Below are positions 26,102 through 34,089 of a DNA stretch of 46,950 nt, piece after piece. Both the position numbers and the translations under genes were made by a program. Under the pieces are notes generated by a model. That model did no database searches and had not been told where the DNA came from. It worked only from the letters and a program-made list of their open reading frames with translations. The DNA comes from Oscillospiraceae bacterium. Lineage in GTDB: Bacteria; Bacillota; Clostridia; Oscillospirales; UBA929. The stretch's first letter is position 1. Every line of letters begins with the position of its first letter. Location of the stretch: NCBI GenBank assembly GCA_031265355.1, contig JAISCT010000056.1, positions 1-46,950 of the forward strand, given 5' to 3'.

Positions 26102-27220
26102 TCACATCAATATGGCATTTTCAGCGATATAATCAAGGATCTTCTGGCTCAGGACGGCCTGCTTCACGTAAGGCAAACCATAATATTCCGCTTGTATAGA
26201 AATGTCGCTTGACCACAGATGTTCGGAAGAATACTTCGCCAGATCTTCATCATTGACCGAAATGCCCACATCCTCCGCCACGGCCTGGATGACCAAGCAA
26301 TACGCTGCATTCTCCACGAGGTTGTCATATACATCCGCAACACATTCCTCCACACTGGAGAAACCCTCATATTCTTGCAGATATTTCTCCAACTCCATCC
26401 CGTTATAGTCCGCCAATTCCTGGTAACCATGCAACAGGACCGCTTCCTGGTATTTCATCAATGAATCGGGAATGGATTTGACGGGCACCTCAGTCCTGAG
26501 GAATTGCTCTATGTATTGCCCTATGAGATCTTTTTGAATGCTTGCCCGCATACCCTCCCTCATTTCTTCAACCGTTGTCCAGCCGTTGGACGAGGACAGA
26601 TTCTTCACAACAAAGGCATCGGTCAATTCCTCCCTTTCGACAATATAATTGATGGTCGTCGCAAACACAGCTTTCTTGCCCTGTATTGCTTCTTCATAAT
26701 AGTCGGCGGGGAAGGACACCTCGATATCAATTGTTTTTCCGGGCGTCTGCCCGATCAACTGTCCCAAAAAGCCATCAAGAAAGCTCAGCATACTATCTGT
26801 ATCGTCTGTCGCTCCAATGGTGACATCCACGCCTGCGCTCATGGTAGAACCGCCCTCAAACGCAACCCCGTCGATCTTTCCCTCATAATCGATATTCACC
26901 GTGTCGCCGTCAGCGACCACGCGATCCACAATTTGGATTCTTGACATGTATCCGGCCATTAGGGTATCGATTTGGTATTGGAGATAATCATCCGAAATGT
27001 GATGTGCGTCGGCAGGAATGGTCATCGCTCGATAATTGAAATTTTCAACATAATCGAGCGCTTTGATTCCTTTCCAAAAACCGTCTCTATCAATCCCCGC
27101 ACTGTATAAAAACGCGAGGCCGTTCTCCGATCCATCCGCGTCCGAATCACAACCGGTCAGCAGGATAAACGACATGAAGAGCACAAAGAGGAGGAATAAG
27201 AACCTTATGTATTTTTTCAT
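26102..27220 (-). CDS. trigger-factor-like lipoprotein foldase (FKBP-type PPIase)
   Basis: A 372-residue protein. The signal ends in a lipobox LLTGC, so it should sit on the outer face of the membrane. Residues about 100-185 match the FKBP domain of trigger factor (GDTVNIDYEGKIDGVAFEGG, VSFPADYYEEAIQGKKAVF). The rest is helical and resembles the trigger-factor C-terminal arms (about 200-372). The ribosome-binding N-domain is replaced by the lipoprotein signal. Known extracellular foldases such as PrsA assist folding after secretion, and by analogy this one may fold the large exported enzymes or cohesin proteins. ATG at 27220 follows GGGAGA by 8 nt. It is the first gene of the cluster, about 275 bp behind an operator-flanked promoter. 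Confidence 0.82.
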   Translation of the reverse strand: MKKYIRFLFLLFVLFMSFILLTGCDSDADGSENGLAFLYSAGIDRDGFWKGIKALDYVENFNYRAMTIPADAHHISDDYLQYQIDTLMAGYMSRIQIVDRVVADGDTVNIDYEGKIDGVAFEGGSTMSAGVDVTIGATDDTDSMLSFLDGFLGQLIGQTPGKTIDIEVSFPADYYEEAIQGKKAVFATTINYIVEREELTDAFVVKNLSSSNGWTTVEEMREGMRASIQKDLIGQYIEQFLRTEVPVKSIPDSLMKYQEAVLLHGYQELADYNGMELEKYLQEYEGFSSVEECVADVYDNLVENAAYCLVIQAVAEDVGISVNDEDLAKYSSEHLWSSDISIQAEYYGLPYVKQAVLSQKILDYIAENAILM

Positions 27221-27445
27221 GAATTCATTCTCCCAAAACTCTGACAATACTCACTTAAAAGTGGCCCCGAACGAGAGCGGAGTATCACCCCAAGCGGCTA
27301 AACAAAATTAGGAAACACTGGAATTTTCCGTTTTCAGTAAAAAGTGTTGAAAAATTCACGCATCCCGGCCCCATTCGCATTCTGTCGATCCCGCGACCCG
27401 CTGGGCCGCAGTGCCTTCGGCAGTTTCCGTGTGAACTTGTTATGC

Positions 27446-27638
27446 TATACCTTAATAACGTACAGGCAGTACGAGACTTTGAAAAAATCCGACCCCATTA
27501 TAGTACAAAATTTTCTTAAAGTCAATGGACAATTTTGTACTACTTTTAAAAAATCACTGCACTTCTTACAATATTTTCCATATTTGTGTAGGCAAAAATC
27601 ACAAAACCCCTTTACATATGCCCGCTTATTAAGGTATA
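27446..27638. repeat. 13-bp inverted repeat enclosing the cluster promoter
   Basis: TATACCTTAATAA (27446-27458) is the exact reverse complement of 27626-27638. The two arms enclose the promoter at 27497-27525. They may be distant operator sites or the ends of a small insertion. Confidence 0.5.
27497..27542 (-). promoter_or_regulatory. promoter with paired operators for the surface cluster
   Basis: Minus strand: TTGACT (+ 27520-27525), 17-bp spacer, TATAAT (+ 27497-27502). A perfect 12-bp inverted repeat TAGTACAAAATT (27501-27512 and 27531-27542) puts one arm across the spacer and -10 edge and the other just upstream of -35. This is a strong layout for repression of the 27220-20536 operon. 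Confidence 0.75.
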
Positions 27639-27656
27639 TCTTTTCAAAAACACCAA

Positions 27657-27708
27657 AAACGCCAAAAACCGCCGTTTCCGTAGGAGAAAACGGCGGTTTT
27701 TGGCGTTT
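27657..27708. terminator. perfect 21-bp bidirectional hairpin
   Basis: The arm 27657-27677 (begins AAACGCCAAAAACC) pairs exactly with 27688-27708. A- and T-rich flanks on both sides allow function on either strand. It separates the minus cluster promoter from the GH78 promoter. Confidence 0.7.
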
Positions 27709-27784
27709 CTATACTTTTCTCTTCGGGGACCGTCTCTCCATTTGCTGTAAAATCTCGATGAGTTCACTATTTTCCATGAAAACT

Positions 27785-27828
27785 GTTTCTTTTTTTCCAT
27801 TTACTTTGCGGGAGAGCATCTTAATAAT
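27785..27828 (+). promoter_or_regulatory. promoter of the GH78 gene with shared upstream element
   Basis: TTTACT (27800-27805), 17-bp spacer, AATAAT (27823-27828). The preceding block, starting GTTTC and running through TTTTTTCCATTTACT, recurs almost unchanged at 33666-33686 upstream of the GH106 genes, with the same spacing to a -10 box. Confidence 0.6.
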
Positions 27829-27967
27829 GGACATGTGGAATTGTATCGAAAATCCTGTCTGTGGCTGGAAGTGGGGAGGTTGAGACACGAAAATGGCGCA
27901 TTGGTAGGGGATATTACGCCGTTGAAAAGAGAGTTTGAAACATTTTGGAAGAGAAAGGAAGGAAACT

Positions 27968-30900
27968 ATGAAACGAACACAAGTAGGCGCTACAAAAGAG
28001 AACGGGGGAGGCCGGTCGGGACGGCGGCGGCCCGCGCGGGTCTTGGCGCTGGTACTGACGTTGGTGTGGTTGGTCACTCTGCTGCCGGCCGGACTCATCA
28101 CGGGTGCCGCGGCCTCCGCAGTGACGGTACAGGTGACGGACCTTCAGACGGAGTACGAGACGAATCCGTTGGGGCTGGACGAGGCCCACCCCCGCCTGAG
28201 TTGGGCGCTGGCCTCCGACGCCCGGGGCGTCAAGCAGCAGCGCTATCAGATCACGGTGACGAAGGGAGCGTCCGACGGACCCGTCGTGTGGGCGGCGGAC
28301 GAGGTCTCCGACAACACATTGAACATCCCTTACGGCGGCGCGGCTCTGGAACCCGCCACCCGGTACTACTGGCGCGTGACCGCGCAGACAAACGCCGGGA
28401 CCGCTGTCAGCGAACCGGCCTGGTTTGAAACAGGCTTTATGAATCCGAAGATCGACGCATGGAACGGAGCCCTCTGGCTCACGAAACCCATGGTCTCCGA
28501 GAACCCGGATGTTGCGGATTACACGGTCGAATATGACTTTCGGATGATCAAAGACGGCGGCGGTCTGATCTTTGCCGCCACCGGGAACAACTACCTCATG
28601 TGGCAGTTCAACATCAATCCGGTGGAGCGCCCCTATGGGGGTACGCCCTATTTCCGGCCCCACCGTTGGAACCCGGGCGGTGCCTCGCTGGCGGAGATCA
28701 AAATTGACCACGTGATCCCGGACAGCGAGGAGGGCAAGCACGCCTGGTACCGCTGTCGGATTGTTGTAAGAGCGGGCCAAAGCGGCACCGTGATTACTAC
28801 ATCCGTGGGACCGGTGGGCGGAATGTTGACCGTTATCGACAACGCACGGACCGTCGCCGGCAGCTGGGAATTAGGAAAAATTGGATTTCGCCAGATCCAC
28901 GACAACAACAATGAGGAGATAACCGAGTACGACAACATCGCGATCTGGGACGACACCGACGACGACAGCCGGCTTCTTTATGCGGAGACATTCGACAGCG
29001 CTCCTACCGGGATGTTCGGCACCCGCGGTACGACGCAGGACGGCGTCTACCGCGTGGGCGGCGAGACATTCACGAGCAGCCGTAACGTTGTAGATCCGGC
29101 TCCGCCGGAGGGTGGCGAGCCGCTGTTTCGCAAGGAATTTATCGTGGACAAACCTGTGAGGAGCGCCCGTCTTTACGCCACGGCCCGGGGCTATTATGAG
29201 TTCTCGCTCAACGGGGAGAAGGTGGGCGACGTCTATCTGGCCCCCGGCTGGACGGACTACTACTACACCATCATGTACCAGACCTACGACGTCACCGGTA
29301 TGCTGCGGTCCGGCGGCAACGCCATCGGCGGCATGTTGGGGATGGGCTGGTACTCCGGCCCGCACCAGCTCTATGGGTACAACATGTACGGAAACACCCA
29401 GTCGCTGCTGGGGAAGCTGGTCATCACCTACGAGGACGGCATGGTGCAGACTGTTGTGACCGACGGGAGCTGGCAGTATCACCCGGGGCCGATTCTCTAC
29501 GCCGAAAATTACGCGGGGGAGACCTACGACGCGCGTTACGACTGCGCCGGCTGGAACACGGCTGGGTACGACGCGGCCGGCTGGATACCCGCCGGAATCC
29601 ATACGCCGCTGCCTGCCGCGGTGGATATCGTGCCGCAGACCGGGCCGCCTGTGCGCGAGGTGGAGCGGTTTGAGCAACCCGTGCTGACCGAGCCTGTGCC
29701 CGGCCAGTACACCTACGACTTTGGCCAAAACATCGCCGGTTTTGTCACCGTCAAGGTGAAGGGCGCCGCGGGCACCCGGATCACGATCCGGCACGGAGAG
29801 ATGTTGAATACCACCACCGCCTATAAGAACCCCGGCGAGGCGGCTGTGAACAACGGCGACGGCCCTGTCGGTACCGTCTACCGGGCCAACCTGCGCGACC
29901 AGCAGGTGCCGGTCGCCTTCGACTATTACATCTTAAAGGGCGACCCGGCGGGTGAGACATACACGCCGCGTTTCACGTTCCACGGGTTTCGGTACATCGA
30001 AATCACCGGCGTGGACGAGGCCATCCCGCCGGAGGACGTCACGGCCATCGCCATCAGTTCCGACAACGCGCTCACCAGCGCGTTTGAGACATCCAACCCC
30101 AAGGTGAACCAGCTCTACTCCAATGTCGTCTGGGGTATGCGTGGCAACTTCGTCTCCATCCCCACCGACTGTCCGAATCGCGATGAGCGTTTGGGGTACA
30201 CCGGCGATACCCAAATCTTCGCCGGTACGGGCGTCTACCTGGCCAATGCCGACCAGTTCTATGCCAAATGGCTGCGCGACCTGCGTTCCTACCAGATGAA
30301 CGAGGAGACGACGGGGGAGCACAAAGGGTTGGTACCCGTGCTGATCCCGGCCGTGCGTACGTCTGGTTTCACACAGTGGTCGAACGCCTGGGGCGACGGG
30401 GCCGTCATCGTCCCGTGGCAGATGTACCAGCAGTACGGCGACGAGCAGATCATCCGCGACAGCTTCGACTCGATGAAAGCCTGGTGTGACTTCCTCAATG
30501 CGCCCGAGCGGAGCGCGGACTACATCCGCAATCGATACACCGGGCGCGACAACAACTACGGCGACTGGCTCGCGGTGGAAAGTTCGCCCCAGAACATGAC
30601 CAACACGTTGTTTTCGGCGTATTCGAACAAACTCTTTGCCAAGATGGCCCGCGTCATCGGCGAGACGGAGGTCGCGGATCAGTACGACGCCGTCACGCAG
30701 AACATCGTAAACGCCTTCACGGCCACGTTCCGCAACGCGGACGGCACACTGAAGGCGACCAGCCAGACCCCGTACGCGATGCTCATCTACTTCGGGCTGG
30801 CCGACGAGGCCGACAGCACCTTTTTGGCCGAGACGCTGATGGAAAATGTCCGTACCCACGGTTGGAAGCTGACATCCGGATTCATCGGCGTCAGCTACCT

Positions 30901-33559
30901 GACTCCTGCGCTGTCGCAAAACGGCCAGTCGGAGGCGGCCTTCCGGCTGCTGGAGCAGGAGGACTACCCCTCTTGGATCTACAGCATCAATCAGGGTGCC
31001 ACCACCACCTGGGAGCGCTGGAACTCCTACACCGTCGCGAACGGCTTCGGCTCGGTGGGGATGAACTCCTTTAACCACTATGCCTTCGGTTCCATCGGCG
31101 AGTGGATGATGTCGGGCGTTTTGGGCATTCGGCGCGACGAAGCGGCGCCCGGGTTTCGCCACTTTGTTCTGGACCCGCAGTACGGGGGGACGCTCACTTA
31201 CGCCCGCGGCCATTACGATTCCGTGTCGGGGCGCATCGAGAGCGCCTGGACCTGGGATCAGGACACCGGCGATTTCACCTATAACTTCACCGTGCCGGCC
31301 AACACCGGCGCCACCGTGTCCGTCCCGACCCGGGACCCCTCACTGGTCCTGGAGGGCGCGCAGGCCGCCGCCGAGGCGGAGGGCGTCACCTACCTGGGGT
31401 ACGACGCGGCGTCGCAGCGGGCTCTTTATGAGGTGGCGTCCGGGTCTTATGCGTTTATGTCCGACGTGGCGGTCATCGGGGAGCGCCGCGACTTGACGGT
31501 CCAGAGCGGCACGCCCGACGCCATCGCCGAGGTGACCGCCCATCTCGCCTCCGGAGATACCCGACCTCAGAAGACGCCGGCGCTGGTCACCGTGGGCTCC
31601 AAAGAGACATTCTCCCTGTCTGTGCGTCCCTATAACGACGTGGACTTCGCGTTCGAGGCGTGGGAAGACGGATTGGTCGACAACCCACGAACCTTTGAGG
31701 GGCTGGCCGGGGATGGGACTCTCACGGCCCGCTTCAGATGGATCGGCGCCGAAAATCTGTTGACCGGCGCGACGGTCACAGCGCAGGCCAGTCACACAAG
31801 CGAGTTGAATGGGTCGTGGGGCCGGGACAACCTGATCGACGGCCTGCTGACGGCTCGGAGCGGCCGCAACGGCTGGACCAGTGCCATCGTGGGCGAAAAC
31901 CCCACCGGAAGCAACATCCCGATTGTCACGTTCGATATGGGCGCGCCCAAACCCTTTAACCGCCTACACCTCTACCCCCGGAGCGACGCGCTCACGCTGG
32001 AGGGGAAGATGGCCGGTTTCCCGCGAGACTTCAGGCTTGAGGGCTCCCAGAACGGGTCCGACTGGACGGTCATCCGGTCCGAGACCGACGTGGAGGCGCC
32101 CTATCTTGCCCCGTACGTGCTCACCTTTGCGCCGCAGACATGGCGGCACCTGCGCATCGTCTGTACCCGCCTGGGCACGCCGGCCGGCGACGACGGCAAT
32201 GGGACCAACTACCGGATGCAGCTCAGCGAGGTGGGCGCCTATCTGATCACAGGCGCCGAGGCCGGACTCCAAGCCCTCCGTGTGGATGTGACGGACCGGG
32301 CCAATGTCCAGATCTATGTGAACGATGCGGTGCAGCCGGCGCCGTACCTGGGCGTCTTCCCGACGGGCGAGAGCGTGCAGGTCCGCTTCGCGGCCCGCTA
32401 CGCGGGCGAATACGGCATCGTGGGGATCGACGGCGCCGATTTCGGCGACGAGACGCAGCCGGCCTATGTGGTGCAGATGGATCGGGACTATACACTGCTG
32501 GCGCACACTGAGTGGACAGGTCCTGTCAATCTGGCCTGCGGGAAGATCCCCGTCGAGGCGGACAACGCGATGACGGGGGCTGCCGACGGCACCTGGGGTT
32601 CGAACAATCTGGTGGACGGTGAGCGCCTCAGCCGCGCCGGGAAAGGCGGTTTTACGACGGCGATCTACAACGGCCAGCGCGACCTATCCGCAAATCCTCA
32701 CAAGCTCACAATCGACCTTGGCACCGTGAAGAACGTCGACAGGGTGTACCTCTACCCAAGGACAGACGCGCAGGCGGCCGCAGGCGGCTACGCGAACTAC
32801 CCGGAGAACTTCACAGTTCAGGTGAGCACCGACGGCACAAACTACACGGCGGTCAAAACGGTGACGGGCGAACCGGCGCCGACGGAGACGCAGGGCCGGG
32901 GCGAGTACGCCTTTGATGCGGCGCCGGCGCGTTATGTACGCATTGTGACGACGATGTTGGGTCTGCCCGCGGTGGGTGAGAGCGCCACCTACAATCGTCT
33001 GCAGCTCGCCGAGATTGAGGTGTACGGCAAGTCCGACTTTACCTTTGACGTCGTAGCGGACCGGACGGCCCGGACTGTGACGGTCACGGGGGCCGGCTTC
33101 GAGCCGGGTGAGCGGGCGCTGCTGCGCACGGGCTACAACTACGCGCCGGCGGAGACGGATGATTACCACACCTATGTGACGGCGGACGACGCCGGGCGCG
33201 TAGAGCTCACGCTGCCGGATTCGGCGACGGCGGATCTGCCTTGGTTGGGCGGACACCGTTACTACGCGTCGCTGGGCGGCGTCACGAGATCCGCGCCGAT
33301 CCCGGCGGCGGTGCGGGCGCACTCGTCGGCACGCATCTCACTGCGCATCAAGGGCAAAGCGCCGCTGAATCTGAACGTGGAAGCGCTGCCGGAGGAGGCG
33401 TACACTGTGACGTCGAGCAACCCCGCCGTCGCGGCGGCGGAGCGGGTCGGCGGCGGTTGGGTGGTCACCGGCAAGAAGGCCGGTACGACGCTCATCGTGG
33501 TGCGCGCGTCGGATGAATTCGGCGGCGCCACCCACCTGGTGACAGTCTCCGTCGCCTGA
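27968..33559 (+). CDS. secreted GH78 alpha-L-rhamnosidase, multi-domain
   Basis: An 1863-residue exported enzyme. After a signal peptide (about 20-55) come the N-terminal FnIII-like and concanavalin-like domains, the rhamnosidase N domain (GYYEFSLNGEKVGD), the conserved DFGQNIAGF, and the (alpha/alpha)6 catalytic barrel with the family signature DCPNRDERLGYTGD (about 735-750, including the general acid Glu) and TTTWERWNSY (about 1013). The C-terminal part has two discoidin-like carbohydrate-binding domains (ASHTSELNGSWGRDNLIDG and a homologue about 270 residues later) and a BIG2-like end. GH78 releases alpha-L-rhamnose from pectin side chains, rhamnogalacturonan or glycosides. There is no dockerin. 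ATG at 27968 follows AAGGAAGG; the upstream in-frame start lacks a site. Confidence 0.93.
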   Translation: MKRTQVGATKENGGGRSGRRRPARVLALVLTLVWLVTLLPAGLITGAAASAVTVQVTDLQTEYETNPLGLDEAHPRLSWALASDARGVKQQRYQITVTKGASDGPVVWAADEVSDNTLNIPYGGAALEPATRYYWRVTAQTNAGTAVSEPAWFETGFMNPKIDAWNGALWLTKPMVSENPDVADYTVEYDFRMIKDGGGLIFAATGNNYLMWQFNINPVERPYGGTPYFRPHRWNPGGASLAEIKIDHVIPDSEEGKHAWYRCRIVVRAGQSGTVITTSVGPVGGMLTVIDNARTVAGSWELGKIGFRQIHDNNNEEITEYDNIAIWDDTDDDSRLLYAETFDSAPTGMFGTRGTTQDGVYRVGGETFTSSRNVVDPAPPEGGEPLFRKEFIVDKPVRSARLYATARGYYEFSLNGEKVGDVYLAPGWTDYYYTIMYQTYDVTGMLRSGGNAIGGMLGMGWYSGPHQLYGYNMYGNTQSLLGKLVITYEDGMVQTVVTDGSWQYHPGPILYAENYAGETYDARYDCAGWNTAGYDAAGWIPAGIHTPLPAAVDIVPQTGPPVREVERFEQPVLTEPVPGQYTYDFGQNIAGFVTVKVKGAAGTRITIRHGEMLNTTTAYKNPGEAAVNNGDGPVGTVYRANLRDQQVPVAFDYYILKGDPAGETYTPRFTFHGFRYIEITGVDEAIPPEDVTAIAISSDNALTSAFETSNPKVNQLYSNVVWGMRGNFVSIPTDCPNRDERLGYTGDTQIFAGTGVYLANADQFYAKWLRDLRSYQMNEETTGEHKGLVPVLIPAVRTSGFTQWSNAWGDGAVIVPWQMYQQYGDEQIIRDSFDSMKAWCDFLNAPERSADYIRNRYTGRDNNYGDWLAVESSPQNMTNTLFSAYSNKLFAKMARVIGETEVADQYDAVTQNIVNAFTATFRNADGTLKATSQTPYAMLIYFGLADEADSTFLAETLMENVRTHGWKLTSGFIGVSYLTPALSQNGQSEAAFRLLEQEDYPSWIYSINQGATTTWERWNSYTVANGFGSVGMNSFNHYAFGSIGEWMMSGVLGIRRDEAAPGFRHFVLDPQYGGTLTYARGHYDSVSGRIESAWTWDQDTGDFTYNFTVPANTGATVSVPTRDPSLVLEGAQAAAEAEGVTYLGYDAASQRALYEVASGSYAFMSDVAVIGERRDLTVQSGTPDAIAEVTAHLASGDTRPQKTPALVTVGSKETFSLSVRPYNDVDFAFEAWEDGLVDNPRTFEGLAGDGTLTARFRWIGAENLLTGATVTAQASHTSELNGSWGRDNLIDGLLTARSGRNGWTSAIVGENPTGSNIPIVTFDMGAPKPFNRLHLYPRSDALTLEGKMAGFPRDFRLEGSQNGSDWTVIRSETDVEAPYLAPYVLTFAPQTWRHLRIVCTRLGTPAGDDGNGTNYRMQLSEVGAYLITGAEAGLQALRVDVTDRANVQIYVNDAVQPAPYLGVFPTGESVQVRFAARYAGEYGIVGIDGADFGDETQPAYVVQMDRDYTLLAHTEWTGPVNLACGKIPVEADNAMTGAADGTWGSNNLVDGERLSRAGKGGFTTAIYNGQRDLSANPHKLTIDLGTVKNVDRVYLYPRTDAQAAAGGYANYPENFTVQVSTDGTNYTAVKTVTGEPAPTETQGRGEYAFDAAPARYVRIVTTMLGLPAVGESATYNRLQLAEIEVYGKSDFTFDVVADRTARTVTVTGAGFEPGERALLRTGYNYAPAETDDYHTYVTADDAGRVELTLPDSATADLPWLGGHRYYASLGGVTRSAPIPAAVRAHSSARISLRIKGKAPLNLNVEALPEEAYTVTSSNPAVAAAERVGGGWVVTGKKAGTTLIVVRASDEFGGATHLVTVSVA

Positions 33560-33600
33560 GGACAAACCAGCATTTCCCATAATCTTCTTCCCTTAAGTAG

Positions 33601-33641
33601 GTGGCGGCAGATTTTCTGAATTGTGGAAAATCTGCCGCCAC
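33601..33641 (+). terminator. terminator hairpin after the GH78 gene
   Basis: GTGGCGGCAGATTTTC (33601-33616) pairs exactly with 33626-33641 across a 9-nt loop, followed by ATTTCATTGTTTT. Confidence 0.75.
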
Positions 33642-33665
33642 ATTTCATTGTTTTCCATCCAAAGT

Positions 33666-33709
33666 GTTTCGTTTTTTCCATTTACTTTTGACGCAACGAG
33701 GGATACGAT
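33666..33709 (+). promoter_or_regulatory. second copy of the GH78-type promoter
   Basis: TTTACT (33681-33686), 17-bp spacer, TACGAT (33704-33709). The preceding block matches the GH78 promoter block at 27785-27805 in 20 of 21 positions. It is followed about 110 bp later by an intrinsic terminator and then by a GH106 gene that has lost its 5' end. Confidence 0.6.
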
Positions 33710-33780
33710 GGAGACGAACACGATGCTTTGTCGTTTTCTGCCGGCGGAGGAAGAAAGCCGGCGGTAGAAGAGGCCTTTCG

Positions 33781-33823
33781 GCACCGTGCGGAAAAGTAAA
33801 CTTTTCCGCACGGTGCTTTTTTT
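33781..33823 (+). terminator. strong intrinsic terminator in the GH106 leader
   Basis: GCACCGTGCGGAAAAGT (33781-33797) pairs exactly with 33800-33816 and is followed by seven T. It would end a transcript of roughly 108 nt from the upstream promoter. A 12-bp part of the arm, GTGCGGAAAAGT, recurs at 33891-33902. Confidence 0.85.
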
Positions 33824-34089
33824 ATGGTTCAGACACCATATTTGGGGGGAAACAGACTATTTTTATCTGCTATTTTGTTGAGAGCGGTGTGTGCGGAAAA
33901 GTTTACTTTTTAGAACAGAATGGTGAAATATGGGAAATTGGAAGATGAGGGCAGATCATCAATACGCAGTTTGCCAGCGGCATTCAGTTCACGGTTTTCC
34001 ACGGCTACTCCGCTCAAGAGGGTGCGGACGCGGACTATGTCAGAAATGCGAATTTCTGGACTCCCACTTACTGGCCCGGTCACGAAGGC
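33824..34089 (+). other. GH106 truncation junction
   Basis: 33824-33948 is AT-rich and without an identifiable gene. From 33949 the frame of the following gene is open with GH106-like coding (QFASGIQFTVFHGYSAQEGA), but it has no start codon before 34090 and a TGA at 33946-33948. The 5' half of the gene appears lost at this point. Confidence 0.7.

Noticed and set aside
33716..33823. Known riboswitch class in the GH106 leader
   Set aside because: There is a promoter and a terminator, but I could not match the short leader to any riboswitch or T-box pattern, so it is reported only as an orphan transcript.
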